DNA of 64,000 nt, taken from assembly GCA_023238725.1 (NCBI GenBank), contig CM041548.1, forward strand, positions 15,521,752 through 15,585,751. Direction: 5' to 3'. The notes beneath the pieces are model-generated. The model was not told where the DNA came from. It saw nothing but the letters and a program-made list of their open reading frames with translations, and made no database searches. This document shows positions 39,485 to 49,509 of the stretch, piece after piece. Source of the DNA: Scortum barcoo (Eukaryota; Chordata; Actinopteri; Centrarchiformes; Terapontidae). Positions within the stretch are counted from its first letter, which is position 1, and each line of letters starts with the position of its first letter. The translations under genes and the position numbers were made by a program.

Positions 39485-42400
39485 TCATTCCCTCTGATAA
39501 ACTCTGGTGCAGACAACGTCCCCGGCAGTCATTGTCTGAAAGAAAACAGCAACAAAAGGACAGCGTTCATAATAAGGCATCCATTTTAAAAGCTGCAACT
39601 AATGTCATGGAGGAGTTAGAAGAAAAGGCAAGTATCAAACTGGTTGAGAGATTTTTATCCAATCTACGGGTGTGACATATCTCAGCATCTGTTAGACGGA
39701 TGATGTTCATGGTGCCCAGGGAATGGACCCTAAAGACTGATCCCCTGACCTTTCCTCCTGCATTATGAGGCTGACATTTGAGTAAAATGTAATAATGCTT
39801 CATTTGCACAGTAACTTCAACATGAAGTTGATTTTCACATTATTCCATGATGGTGACCTCCAACTCTGTAGTATTATTTAAGTATTTGGAGAAGTTTGTT
39901 AACAAGTAAAATCAGATACAAACAAACCATTTGTACCTCTGTTTCCATTGGGTAAATTAATTATATTGGCAAAGGTTCATGATTTGTCTAACTCAATATT
40001 ACAATTAGCGTTTTTTCCAACTTGGCTGTCCGTAATTATAGTCCACAAATATGATGCGAATGCAGCATTTCCTCGGTGATCCCTTAACTGTCCAGTCTAT
40101 GTAACTGTGTGTATTTTAGCATGCTGATGTTAGCATGCAGATTAATACAGCCTCACAGAGCTGCTAGCATGGCTGAGGACTATTTTATTACTTTTGCTCC
40201 ACTGGGTTAATTTCTGTGCAGCCATCTCTGATCGTATCGTGTTATTGTTATCGTGTTATTGCGTTTTAAAAATGGCGGTGTTGACTCTTATGAACGAGTC
40301 GTTCTCCTGACTCATCTTGTGACGTCACGGACTGGCCAATCAGCGGCCCAAGCCGTCCTGCACGACGTCAATCACATTTTCGGCTTGACTCAGCTCTCGT
40401 TTGAAACCCCACCCGAGTAGGTACTAGAAAAAGTACTTGGTACCAGGTGATAACACGTATTGGAAAAGCCTAAAAACCAAGTGGAGTCGAGCCGAGTAGG
40501 TGCTAGTGGAAAAGCGCCATTAGTAACCTAAGTGTTGTTCTTATTCATGGCATAAAAATGATCCATAAAAGTTTCTGAACCAAACCATTGGAAAAAACTA
40601 GACAGTCATCTCAGTTTTCGTGTCATTTCAAGTCTTATATTTTCTGTATAAATTGTATTGGTGCTGCACACAAAGTAATTACCAGTATGAGTTCTCCATC
40701 GTTGGTCAGCTCTCGGGTCCATGACGTCTTGGGCCCATCGCCTTTCTGTAAAGTCTGTTCACAGCTGATCTTGCTGTCTGTCTCCCACTTTGGAAAACTC
40801 TGCAGGAGTCCACACGGGAAGAATATTAATAATATAGCAAAGTTAAGGTTTCATCAGAACTGGAGCTCAGTGCGCCAATTCCTGCATGTCAGAACATTTT
40901 AATGGCCTGTCAGGAACTTTGTCCTTCACCACTCACTCGCCATGAAGAAATGAAGAACAGATCCGTGCATTATCACCAGGACCGACTCTGGAGCTGCACA
41001 GAAATGATTTCCATATGTTTCGTCTGTGCAGAGCTCCGGGTAGTTATTCTGTCCATGGCCAATTGCTGGTATGCGTGTATTGACATTATTCAGGAATGTT
41101 ATATGGGAAGTTTGGAGATGTGTACCGTGCATGGACGTCCGTCCACCGTGGCCTCACTGAAGGACTGACCCACGGTGAAGGAGACGTGGGTGGTACGGAC
41201 GCTGGTGGATGTCTTGATGGACAGACTCTCTCCTTGCTGGGTGATTTCCACTGCTGGGCTGGAGGCCGCCGCCACCGCAATCTTCCTCAGGAACACATTC
41301 ACACCTGTTCACACATATACTGATAACTTAAGCATATTATTTTACGTTTTATTCAGTCTTACTTTCTAAGCAGCTGTTGGTTTGAGTTTGTTCAGCACAT
41401 AATGAAAATGTGCAGAGAATTGTGTTTGCTTTAGCTATTCCATCAAAGTGGATGTTTCAGCTTCATTAGTTTTGTGATGTTGTTATGTTATGGCTTTGTG
41501 GTGATGCTGTAAGCAGGGGATGTTTGGAAATGTTCTTCCTTGTTTGGCGTTCAATGAAACTATGTAGCCAGATATATGAGAGTCAACTGCTAACATCAAG
41601 TGACCAAATTTATGTCATCCGTTTTATAACGTTCATGTTAGCTTATTATTCATCATCTCGGTTTTGTTTTCCTACAACCAAATTATGAATGCAATGCTTT
41701 TTTGGCAGCCAGAATGTTTTAAAAACAGTCTGCTGCTGCATTGCCACACAATAATAACATAATGGTGATGGGAAAAAGAAATTGGCAGTAAAACACTCAT
41801 TGTCATGAATTTCTTATTTTCAAGTCTCTGCATGTGCTTTATTGGACGAAAAAAAAAACAAGAACTAAATCAAAGAACTTAATGTCTGGTCTGCTTCAGA
41901 AAATGCTCTACAGTAATGTGAAGCATACGTGACTTGTACTCAGTGGGTTACAATACGAAAAATCACGGATGAGGTCTTTTAAACCACTAATTACTGTGAC
42001 ATTGTTAAAGTCATAGTTCACCCCGCGCCCCTCTCTCAGCTTGAGCAATGTCTGGTGAACTAACTGGTATGATGCTCGTTAACTGGCATAGTTTGTTCCT
42101 TACCCGAAAATAAATAGGTAAGATCTAGTTTCGCGGCTGTGAAAAGGTTTGGTTTGTTTGCCTTTTTAAAGACATTTGACATTGAATATAATGACTTTGC
42201 AAAAGCCAAAAATGGAACAATGTAAACTTTGAGTTAACTAATCTAATAAATGCTGATGCTGTTTCTTCCCATCATGGAGGTGAAAAGATTATTTTAAAGA
42301 CAGCTATACAATATTGATTGATGCATGGAAGGATTGTGCCCTTTACATTGAAGAAAGACTGTTGGATTGAAGACCCACATTTGTAGCTGTTTTGCATCTT

Positions 42401-43948
42401 TGTGATTGTTTTTGTTTCGTTCTAGTCAGGTTGGATCTTTGTGTGTCTTGTTTTGCAACTTTTTGCAGGAGTTTTGCATCCCATTGTGATTATTTTGCAT
42501 CTCTTTGTGGTTATTTTGTTGTTGTTTTACATTTCCCTGTCGTAGTTTAGCACCTCTTTGTAGTAGTTTTGCTTGTCCTAGTGATGGTTTCATGTCTTTG
42601 ATGTCATTTTGGGTCTCTTTTTGGTTGTTCTGTAGTAGTTTTGCATCATTTTGTGTCTCTTTGCATCAATTTGTAGTTTCATTCATTTGTAGTTACGCTC
42701 ACTACAAACGAAGGCTCTGGGCCCTGATCCCCTGGGCCTCTGCCTGGTAGGCCCATTCTATTTCATCCATGGATTTATGCAGCCAGAGAAAATTAACAGG
42801 ACTTTCCAATGGAGAGGTATAACATAGCCTAGTAACTGATGTGCAAAGTACAACAGGCCTTTGGCTGACAGAATAAATCCTTATATCAACATCTCTGTGC
42901 CGGGTCGGTAGAGATGTGATGTGATGTTTAATAAATGTAAAACGAACGTAAGGCGCCTCTTGACCTTTTTCACTTTTACCATTATTCATGTGAGCTGGAA
43001 AGATCAAGACTGCCCCACAAATCTGATTCAGTTCAGACCATATTTGTTCATGGAACCGGTGTTAACACAGGCAACACACACACATACACACACAGCCCTA
43101 GATTGGGTCAGAGAGGCCCAGGGAAGTGAAGGAAAGTCAGTCTCAGAGCCGGCTGGCTGCTGGGGCCCATGTCAAGGCTTAGTTCCGTTTACACTGGCTC
43201 TAATTACAACCGCATGAGGAGGACCCTGCTTCAGATGAGTCTAATCTAACATTCCCCCACAGGCTATTTGTCTTCAGATTTTTAATGGATGCCACTGGCT
43301 GGCCCTCCTCTGACCTCTCTTTCTCTCTCTCTTGTTCTGTCTTAATACCGAAGCCCATACAGCCTCATGTAGTTTTTACAAGGGCCGGGAACACAGGTTA
43401 GCGTGGCTGGTAGCAAACTAATTTAACCACCAAGAGCCACTTCAAACCACTTCACACCACTGTGGCGCTCCAGTTGACCTAAGCCAAGTGGATTTCCAAT
43501 TGATAATGCCATTGACAGCATGATTGACAGGTCTTTGTGCAGGGGGATGCTTCCCTTTCCCTGCCCTTTTTTTCTTTCCTTTTTTTTGCATTTTAACAAT
43601 GGGGCTAAATGGTTGATGATAAACCAGATAACAATATGTTGCTTGACTCCAAACTGGAAGCAAAGTTTTAGAAGTTTTGCATGTAAAGCATTTTGATCCA
43701 AAGGTGGGAAAAAAGAGGGATGCAACTTTGAATTCTGATGCTGGAAAAACTTTTTAGAACAGATGAAGAGCTTTATTAGCTTTTCATACCATATTCAATT
43801 TGCATTTGCTTCACTGTCTTACTGTATATTTAACTTTTGCGTGTATGCTCCAAATGCATGACTCACCCAGCGCTTTCAAAAGTTCCTCGAAATTTTCCGA
43901 AGACTTCATTGTCCACTTTCCTGAGAAATCTGTCACTTTCTTCTCCAT
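39485..43948 (-). CDS. crabp2: Cellular retinoic acid-binding protein 2
   Basis: CRABP2 is a small cytosolic lipocalin-fold protein that carries all-trans retinoic acid to nuclear RAR. Four exons join in frame: 43948-43867 (82 nt), 41304-41126 (179), 40799-40683 (117) and 39535-39485 (51), the classic four-exon FABP-family layout. They give 142 aa. The sequence runs FSGKWTMKSSENFEELLKALG, VNVFLRKIAVAAASSPAVEI, TVDGRPC, KWETDSKISCEQ, TSWTRELTNDGELIL and CTRVYQRE. Arg in TSWTREL and the Arg/Tyr of CTRVY match the retinoate-carboxylate residues Arg111, Arg132 and Tyr134 of human CRABP2. The LRK of the ligand-dependent nuclear signal is present. The N-terminus MEKKVTDF is four residues longer than human MPNF. 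Whether it is the a or b teleost copy cannot be told here. Confidence 0.95.
40007..40518. mobile_element. Non-autonomous DNA transposon in crabp2 intron 3
   Basis: About 512 nt with short inverted ends: gcgttttttcca at the left (40008) and tggaaaagcgcc at the right (40507-40518). Inside are sequences of a common teleost element: gactggccaatcagcggccc, gtaggtactagaaaaagtac, ttggtaccaggtgataac and ggagtcgagccgagtaggtg. ATTA occurs at both outer edges and may be a target duplication. Non-coding. Confidence 0.6.
41305..43866 (-). other. crabp2 intron 1
   Basis: The largest crabp2 intron (2.56 kb). It contains a degenerate minisatellite at about 42385-42705. The rest shows no exon or clear element. 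A short ACACACACAT run lies near 43073. Confidence 0.6.
42385..42705. repeat. Degenerate minisatellite, TTTTGCATCTCTTTGTGG-type unit
   Basis: Roughly a dozen imperfect copies of a unit of about 24 nt resembling gttttgcatctctttgtggt. Copies differ by several substitutions, so exact number and period are estimates. It is followed by a GGGCCC-containing stretch (about 42718-42755) that often accompanies this repeat in fish. Confidence 0.55.
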
Positions 43949-44210
43949 TTCGATTCCAAGGTGATTTTATTTTAATTTTCTTGCGGATCACAAGCCGATT
44001 CTGTCTGCAGACTCTCCAGTCCGTGTCTGTCTGTCTGTCTGTGTATGTCCCACTCCGTTAACCGGTTGCAGTCTCCTCTCTGCCTCCATTGATTGGCTGA
44101 CAGCTCGCCTGGATCCGACGCTGGTGCAGCCAATGCAGAGGCCTGTGGCAGGGAGGGGACTTTCCCCCCTGACTCTGACTGCACCCTCCACCTCTGTCAG
44201 CACGGTGAAA
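43949..44210 (-). promoter_or_regulatory. Putative crabp2 5' UTR / promoter
   Basis: Sequence upstream of the crabp2 start codon, with a short GTCT/CTGT tetranucleotide run at 44022-44043. No clear TATA box or retinoid response element could be assigned. Confidence 0.35.
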
Positions 44211-45552
44211 GATTTGGATACGAGCTGGAAAGTGCTCTTCCAGTAAGTGCTTTGGTGTTGATGAGCAGCCGCCTCTGATATTAAGGAAATGTGTGAATTT
44301 GTTTTTATTTTGAAGGTGGGTGCGATTAGTCCCATTTTTTTAACATGGATAAAATAAGTGATAGATGAATAATAAGTAAGCAATGAACTGGGGAAAAAAT
44401 GGGTGAACATTTTTGTTCTTTATGTGTTGTCAGACGTGGAATGTGAAATCAGATATCAGAGTTGATGTGTTGTGCTTCAGATTGGGAGGGGGGCAAAGAG
44501 ATAAGACACAGCTGGAGGAGTCCACCCAGGACAGTGCCATCAGCATTTTCACTTTACATTTGCTATTTAAGAGAAAGGTGACGCATCAGTGTGGTTTATT
44601 CATCTTAACAAAATAGCACTATGCTGTAGGCTATCAGTTTAATTTACTGACTGGTGTTGCCATCCTGCCTTTATCAGAATTGGATGATGGCAGGTTACAT
44701 GTCTTTAGGGCTGCATGTTGTTTCTGTAAACAGACACAGGACACTCCTCAGTGAAGTAAACAGTGTCAGTGTACACAAGAATACATCCTGATAACGTTTG
44801 AATCCATCAGCTCTCACATACCTGTATATCTGTTTTATTTATATGCCTATATATTATAGCACCAATAAGGCAACTACAAATTCAGGCATATGCAATTGCT
44901 TTCTAAGAAATTACCAAGATAAGGTTTTTATGCTCCTGGTGTATACAGTTTATCTGAATTAGGTTGAACAGAATAATAAATTGGATAAAATTGCATAATT
45001 ATTTCGCTGATTCGCATTAAACCCTCCCTCTATTTCTCTGAAATTTAAATTTACATTCAAGTTCATAATTGGTGAATCCTGTTGGAGCGTGATGGGGTCA
45101 AGATAAATAGAGGTTAGAAATAATTTTAAAAAAAAGATACCATGAGCAAGAATTAGACCAAAATAATTTATTTATAATTTATTAAATCTAATTCTTAAGA
45201 GGATGAATAAAGGTACTTATCAATATTTGCTTGGTCACATCTGCCAAACTGGTGGACTAACAAGAACTGTGTCAGTGGAAGGTTTGTTGCCATAGAAACA
45301 GATTGTTCCTCTATGGCCGCAGAACCATCGACTGTATGAGCAGAGCATGATCTCAGACTCAGTTACAATTTAAACAAAGAAAAAAATTTAAATAAATACA
45401 TTAAAGAAAGATATTATAGATTAGTACGTTAAAGAAAAAACAAAAACTCCACTCAAGATGTATTTGATAATAGCAACCAACTGGAGTCAAACTAATTTGC
45501 CGAGCCTCTCAGCGCAAGCTTAACTTTCTTTAGGTGATAGACTCTCTTTCTG

Positions 45553-45555
<3 letters not shown>

Positions 45556-45599
<44 letters not shown>
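45556..45599. repeat. (TC)n microsatellite
   Basis: TC dinucleotide tract in the crabp2-mrps21 gap, interrupted once near its start. Confidence 0.85.
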
Positions 45600-45602
<3 letters not shown>

Positions 45603-45853
45603 TTTACACGCCAAGAATATTTCATCAGGGCTGGATCAGGAGGGATGCCTTTGGAAACATGATGCAGTGCATTCACCCAACAAAAGGAGTCACGATGTTA
45701 TCTGCGCCGGGTCGTCTCAGCATTCCTCCCTGTGGCACCGATGCAGCCACTGTACCCTATAGAGTTACAGCAACATGGGAATCAACCTCATCGGGTATTT
45801 TATGCAGAGAAAGGGAAAATATAAAAGCACTTTTGAATGCAAATTAGACTTAC

Positions 45854-45915
45854 CATCCAGGCTGGCATTCACCGCTGGCTGACCTCCGACTGTGTCACGC
45901 AGAGGACAACAGCAG
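45854..45915 (-). other. Unassigned exon-like segment (62 nt)
   Basis: On the minus strand a pyrimidine tract ending ctcatccctcag precedes 62 nt that stop at a consensus donor (GATG|gtaagt). One frame is open, reading CCPLRDTVGGQPAVNASLDG. No neighbouring exon could be linked to it. It might be an exon of an unseen transcript, an alternative leader exon of crabp2, a lncRNA exon or chance. Confidence 0.3.
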
Positions 45916-45983
45916 CTGAGGGATGAGAAGAAGAAGAGGTGAATGGCCCTGATGAAAGGATAACACAGGACACCGCCGTCACT

Positions 45984-45997
45984 GTTGCTATGACAAC
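45984..45997. promoter_or_regulatory. RFX-type X-box
   Basis: GTTGCTATGACAAC is close to the palindromic X-box GTTGCCATGGCAAC. It sits 69 nt upstream (minus strand) of the exon-like segment. A second, weaker match, GTTGCCATAGAAAC, is at 45286-45299. Confidence 0.4.
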
Positions 45998-46550
45998 GCA
46001 TGTAGAAATCTGTGATTGTCCTGCAAGGCTATCTCCCTTTTTACAAACTATATAATTATATAATAGCTGTGGGTCTGTGTACTGTGGAGACCTGGATGTT
46101 TGTGTCTGTTTCTGTTTGCTCACTTATTCATATATTAATTAATTTGAGGGCCATTCAAAATGTTTGGACTTTGCAGTTTGCTCAATATCCACCCCTGGCT
46201 TAACAAAATGCAAAAGGGGTGACATTTGATAGGCCTGATACATATAAAAGACACCAATAACACATAGAAATAAATAAATAAAACAAAAATGTTCAGGAGT
46301 TAAGAGGATTATGTTATAAAATGTATTTTTGTTAAATATTTCCAAGCTTTCTGGAGTGCCAATATATGTTGGTAATGTTTTTGATGTGAGTTGCATAGGC
46401 CATAATAAACAAATGAACATAGATGTTACAGCAAATATATCTGGAGAAATATTTCTCTAAAAAAACTCTTTCTTTCTTTCCTTTGCTCACCTTTTTTAAA
46501 TTAGAGACAACTTTAACAAATTTCTTTCAGGGGAAAGGTTGAAAAAAGCG

Positions 46551-46646
46551 TCACCTAGCGTTGATTTATGGGGCTTCTGGTCCCGGAACCTTTGGTAGTT
46601 GCCATGTTTCCAGCGGGTTGGTGATACAGTCAGTACCGGACTCATC
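46551..46646 (+). promoter_or_regulatory. Putative mrps21 promoter / 5' UTR
   Basis: Short region upstream of the mrps21 ATG. No TATA box is evident. TSS not determined. Confidence 0.3.
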
Positions 46647-48487
46647 ATGTCGAGGCACCTTCGCTTCGTGGCGCGGACAGTGATGGTTGATGGCGGCAAC
46701 ATTGATGCAGCGTACAAGACTTTAAACAGGTCGGACTCGTGTATTTAATATCAAATATGAGACGAAGTGTTCTGTTGTCGAGGGGATGTTAAGCTAACGT
46801 TAGCTCACTGAACGTTAGCCTTCCGCTCAATGTCACAGAGCTGCGCCTGCGCAGTGCGGTCACTGCTTGTGTATGAGCTAACTTGTAGCTAAATGTTCAT
46901 TTATGTGTTTTATGTTTTTTTAAAGGAATTCCTAATATACACACGGCGCTAGAAGTTGATAAAATAAGGTCAACGTGACATTTAAAGGGTTTAAAATCTG
47001 CAACAACTCAGTCAACACTGGTAGCAGTGTTACAACACTTACAACACTACTATCAGCACCATTGGTCTGATAGTAAAAGAAAGAAGTCTGGCAATCAGCA
47101 GGTTGATGTTTGTTCACTAACATAGTGCCAAAGAAGCCAGATAATGTGTGCCTAAATGGTATTATCAAAAAATTCAAACTAATGATTTATACAGGGCAAA
47201 CACTCAGGAGGGCAGGAGCCAAACAGAGAAACTCCACTGATTGAAAATAAGTTAAAAAACACCGTCATAAACAAAAGGATGTTATGTAATAAATAATTAA
47301 TGTCATTTAATTTTGTAATTATTTTTAATAACTAAAGATATTATGAAAACTCAACTTATTATTATCATTATGAAATGTTATTTCATTATCATTATGAAAT
47401 GTTATTTCATTATTATGAAATGTTATTTCATAATTATATACAAACAGGGTTTTATTTTATTACTTCATCATGGTATTTTCTGAATAACTTTATTTCATAA
47501 TGTCACTTTTCATTATCCATAAATCCACACTTAAGTGGTCTAAACATTAATATCGAGTGTACAAGAACTGAATTGTGGCTTTGGCTGTCTTTAAAGGTTA
47601 ATGCTGTAGAAATGTATGTATTCTCTCAGGTAATATGAAGAACGTGAGGGTATAACTAGTTGGGTTTTCAAAAAAAAAAAGAAAAAGTATTGACTGAAAC
47701 AAAAATAAACCCTCCCAGTCGTCACCTATGACCTACTAGAAGTGTGTGGTAGTGTCTGCAGAGGCTCTGGACTCTTGGACTTTTGTATTTTGCTGTTTTC
47801 AGGACATTTTTGGATGATCAAACTTTGGGCAGTGGTGTGTACCGCCCCAGCCATTAAGAGCAGTACTCTATAAAAATTACAAAAAATACAGAAAAAATAC
47901 AAAAATGTAAGTACATGGGACCACCAGAAGCTTTGGGCCAACTTTAAAATGTTTGTTTACAAACAGCAACCAACAAATCCAAGTCCTTGTTGCTTTAAGT
48001 TTCAAATGTTTTCTGCTGCACTACTGTTACTTTTCATTTTGAGATGTAAGAGGTCTGGGTGTGTAAACGCATGAATTGTTTCTGATTGGACAGAGTAACT
48101 AACAGTCCAGTGCAAAAATCATCAAAGCAGAAAATGCCTTTGATGTTTACATTTTTTTAATTATTTACCCTATCAAAAATCCAGAAATTGAGAAGGGCTG
48201 CTCTGCCAGTGTTGCTTGCATCGCTATTTCCATTTAGCTGTTGAGTAGAGTTTCTTCGATTCAACCCATCCCCTAGTTATTCACACGTTTTCTCTACATA
48301 CTCCAGGCTGCTGACTCAGGAAGGGATTATTGAAACAGTGAAGAGGAAGCGCTACTTCGAGAAGCCCTGCCGAGAGCGACAGCGAAAGAACTTTGAGAAC
48401 TGCAGGAGGATCTACCACACCGAAATGGCCAGAAAAATCAGCTTCATCTCCAGGACAAACAGAGACGACCCCTGGTTTGGCTGCTAG
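46647..48487 (+). CDS. mrps21: Mitochondrial small ribosomal subunit protein bS21m
   Basis: MRPS21 is the mitochondrial homologue of bacterial ribosomal protein S21, a component of the 28S mitoribosomal subunit. Two coding exons are seen: 46647-46729 (ends in phase 2 before gtcgga) and 48307-48487 (after ctccag). They give 87 aa, the same as human. The protein reads MSRHLRFVARTVMVDGGNIDAAYKTLNR, then LLTQEGIIETVKRKRYFEKP, ERQRKNFENCRRIY and MARKISFISRTNRDDPWFGC. It matches human along its whole length, including the C-terminal DPW.GC. The basic N-terminus fits mitochondrial import. The gtcgga donor is non-optimal but GT-AG. Confidence 0.96.
46730..48306 (+). other. mrps21 intron
   Basis: A 1577-nt intron. 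A small tandem repeat of hairpin-forming units (tgaaatgttatttca) occupies 47361-47437. No other exon recognised. Confidence 0.7.
47361..47437. repeat. Tandem repeat of palindromic units
   Basis: Three copies of a unit of about 22-25 nt containing TGAAAT-gtt-ATTTCA, each able to fold as a small hairpin. Confidence 0.8.
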
Positions 48488-48845
48488 TCAAATGGAGAGC
48501 GATGAGACGGGACGTTATCAACAGACTGGTTGAGATGGGGCCAGCAGAGTGGAAGAAGCAGTTAAGATCAACAAAATGTCACTGTCACATCTAAATGGAC
48601 TTTGGAAATATTGGGAAAAGTGTCTTTCATGTCACATTATTTATCAGTAAAAAAAGAAAACGTTTGTAGATGTGTGTTACTTGTCAACTGTTTCGGTTTT
48701 CTCCACAAAAAAAATTGGCATGAAAATTTCAGTGCTTGTATTCATTTCTGGGTGTAACAAGCGGGTTAATACTTGATTGATGACATCTTGTGTTTTGAAT
48801 CTTCCCACACAAATTTGCCATGAAAAAGTAATAAATGTGAAACAT
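48488..48845 (+). terminator. mrps21 3' UTR with poly(A) signal
   Basis: AATAAA at 48830-48835, about 345 nt after the stop codon (TAG 48485-48487). Confidence 0.6.
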
Positions 48846-48915
48846 TTTCTGGAAGTATTTATCACTGTTATTCTTCTCTTTAAACATCAAAGATGAACAG
48901 GTATCTACTGTAAAC

Positions 48916-49501
48916 TAGGGCTGCACAATATATCACGTGAGCACTGACACTGCGATGTGTGAGTGTGCAATAGTCACACTGCTGGATGTGCAATGTCAAA
49001 TAAAACAAATGAACTCAAATAGGTTATTCCACAGATGTTTTTGCTTCTTGATACCAAAAGGAAAACTTGCAAAGATTTCATTTTCTTTGACTAATGTACA
49101 AAAAGTAAATTAAAAAAAAAAACAAACAAAGCATGTGCCACTAGTCACCACCACAACCTGAAAACGTGCACTGCTTGTTTTGGTGCACCAGAGTACATAG
49201 CGAACTGACTGGCAGGCATTCAGTTACGCGAGGAGGCTTTTGAGTGTGTTTATTCCCGTTACCAGCGGCATCTGATTTCTAGAGGGGGGGCGGTGGTCTG
49301 AACCAAGTGCGGTAGAAGTAAAAGGCTTTTGTAAGAAGGTAAACTTTCAAGCACCCAAATAAGAGACATTTTGATTAACTGTATATATGTACATTGTATC
49401 TGATGAAAGTTCCTGTATTTTCCATATCACTTTTTTATGTATTGCAGAAAAAAACACATCGCACACATCGTCATTTTTTTTCCCTATACTGTGCAGCCCT
49501 A
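48916..49501. mobile_element. Complete hAT-type MITE with 8-bp target duplication
   Basis: Terminal inverted repeats TAGGGCTGCACA (left, 48916) and TGTGCAGCCCTA (right, ending 49501) bound a 586-nt element with no coding capacity. The flanks are CTGTAAAC (48908-48915) and CTGTGAAC (49502-49509), an 8-nt duplication with one mismatch, as expected for hAT insertion. Confidence 0.85.
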
Positions 49502-49509
49502 CTGTGAAC

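Larger units (their letters stand above)
44211..46550. other. Intergenic gap crabp2-mrps21
   Basis: AT-rich sequence with a (TC)n tract at 45556-45599. It also contains an isolated exon-like segment at 45854-45915 and RFX-type sites at 45286-45299 and 45984-45997, which are listed separately. Confidence 0.6.
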
